64,000 bases of DNA, from assembly GCF_029625315.1 (NCBI RefSeq), contig NZ_CP121110.1, forward strand, positions 4,244,501-4,308,500, given 5' to 3'. Shown one piece after another: positions 63,102 to 64,000 of this stretch (the stretch's first letter is position 1; each line of letters begins with the position of its first letter). The position numbers and the translations under genes were made by a program. A model generated the notes under the pieces. It made no database searches. It was not told the DNA's origin and saw only the letters and a list, made by a program, of their open reading frames with translations. The DNA is from Flavobacterium ginsengisoli. Its GTDB lineage: Bacteria > Bacteroidota > Bacteroidia > Flavobacteriales > Flavobacteriaceae.

Positions 63102-64000
63102 ATGAAAATTAGGAATATTTCTATAAATGAAAATTCACCAGTATTTATAATTGCTGAATTATCAGCAAATCATAATGGAAGTTTAGAAGTAGCTTTAGAA
63201 ACTGTAAGAGTCGCAAAAAGGGCTGGTGCTGATTGTATAAAATTGCAAACATATACTGCAGACACAATAACTCTTGATTCCCAAAAAGATGATTTTATGA
63301 TAAAAGGATCAATATGGGATGGAAAGAATTTACACGATTTATACAAAGAGGCTTATACGCCGTGGGAATGGCATAAAACTATTTTTGAGGAGGCAGAAAA
63401 AGTAGGTTTAGTTTGTTTTTCATCACCTTTTGATAAATCATCGATAGATTTTTTAGAAAATTTAAATACACCTGCATATAAAATTGCTTCGTTTGAAATA
63501 ACAGATATCCCATTAATTGAATATGCAGCATCTAAAGGTAAACCTATTATCATTTCTACTGGTATTGCAGAGCAAGAAGATATAGAGTTGGCATTAGATG
63601 CTTGTCGAAGAATGGGAAATAATGATATAGCATTATTAAAATGTACTTCTAGTTACCCTGCTCCTATAGAAGAAGCAAACATGAGTATGGTAAAAGACTT
63701 AGCAGAAAGATACAATATTATTAGTGGATTATCTGATCATACTATGGGGGCAACAGTGCCTATTGTTGCCACAGCTTTTGGTGCTAAAATAATCGAGAAA
63801 CATTTTATCCTTGATCGAGCAATAGGAGGGCCAGATGCTTCTTTTTCTATGAATGAAGAAGAATTTGGCGCTATGGTAAAAGCTGTGAGAGAAGCAGAAA
63901 GTGCTATTGGTGTGGTTGATTACACATTAACGGAAAAACAAGTTGCAGGTAAAGATTATTCTCGTTCATTGTATGTTGTTGAAGATATTAAAGCTGGGGA
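63102..64000 (+). CDS. pseI: Pseudaminic acid synthase PseI (3' end outside window)
   Basis: NeuB-family aldolase. From the ATG at 63102: FIIAELSANHNGSLEVALET, DCIKLQTYTADTITL, TPWEWHKTIFEEAEKVGL, FSSPFDKSSIDFLENL, LLKCTSSYPAPIEEANM, GLSDHTMGATVPIVATAF, EKHFILDRAIGGPDASFSM, then the start of the SAF antifreeze-like domain (SRSLYVVEDI). It condenses phosphoenolpyruvate with the 6-deoxy hexose to give pseudaminic acid. Partial: 299 codons seen. Confidence 0.93.
   Translation, partial: MKIRNISINENSPVFIIAELSANHNGSLEVALETVRVAKRAGADCIKLQTYTADTITLDSQKDDFMIKGSIWDGKNLHDLYKEAYTPWEWHKTIFEEAEKVGLVCFSSPFDKSSIDFLENLNTPAYKIASFEITDIPLIEYAASKGKPIIISTGIAEQEDIELALDACRRMGNNDIALLKCTSSYPAPIEEANMSMVKDLAERYNIISGLSDHTMGATVPIVATAFGAKIIEKHFILDRAIGGPDASFSMNEEEFGAMVKAVREAESAIGVVDYTLTEKQVAGKDYSRSLYVVEDIKAG

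Overview
The window is a piece of a low-GC Bacteroidota chromosome, most probably Flavobacterium or a close relative. Support: a SusC/SusD/SusE outer-membrane set, TAnnTTTG-type -7 promoter elements, start codons preceded by A-rich sequence without Shine-Dalgarno motifs, a DDAH/CtlX pair, an UpxY-type antiterminator, and ribosomal proteins with a Flavobacteriaceae character.

Layout. 1-9.6 kb: housekeeping and envelope genes (TPR protein, mpl, DUF1287 lipoprotein, radC, HAD phosphatase, rarA, rhomboid, two small envelope proteins, rlmB). 9.7-17.5 kb, minus strand: a SusC-SusD-SusE uptake operon and an Omp85-like outer-membrane protein. 17.6-35.1 kb: the str-S10-spc-alpha ribosomal supercluster from rpsL to rplQ, with internal terminators, promoters and structured leaders before rplC, rpsH and rpsD. 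35.3-43.2 kb: carA, eno, gltA, a DDAH-like hydrolase and ctlX, marC, a CoA-binding protein and recR. 43.3-64 kb: a surface-polysaccharide locus with a first Wza/Wzc export module, a TviC/WbpP-like epimerase, UDP-glucose dehydrogenase, UpxY, TviB-like dehydrogenase, mannose-1-P guanylyltransferase, RfbB, a second export module (SLBB protein plus Wzz), and a pseudaminic acid pathway (pseB, C, F, H, I). Two ketoacyl-ACP synthase III genes and an acyl carrier protein are embedded in the pseudaminic acid part.

The most striking global signal is about the sequence itself. About twenty otherwise well-conserved genes, including indispensable ones (rpsG, fusA, rplE, rplF, secY, rpmJ, rpsD, rpoA, eno), are interrupted by one- or two-base frameshifts. 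These fall largely into two classes. Twelve are single-base insertions inside a GCAGC or GCTGC pentamer. Most of the rest are deletions in A or T homopolymers. This is best explained as consensus error, probably long-read, with the GCWGC class perhaps caused by a modified base. The interrupted genes are therefore annotated as single genes across the frameshift.

Functionally, the right third builds and exports an acidic surface glycan. Nucleotide sugars come from Ugd, the TviB/TviC-like pair, ManC, RfbB and the Pse enzymes. Two BY-kinase/Wzz and Wza modules would export it. UpxY probably controls transcription elongation. The KAS III/ACP island may make a special acyl group for the sugar.
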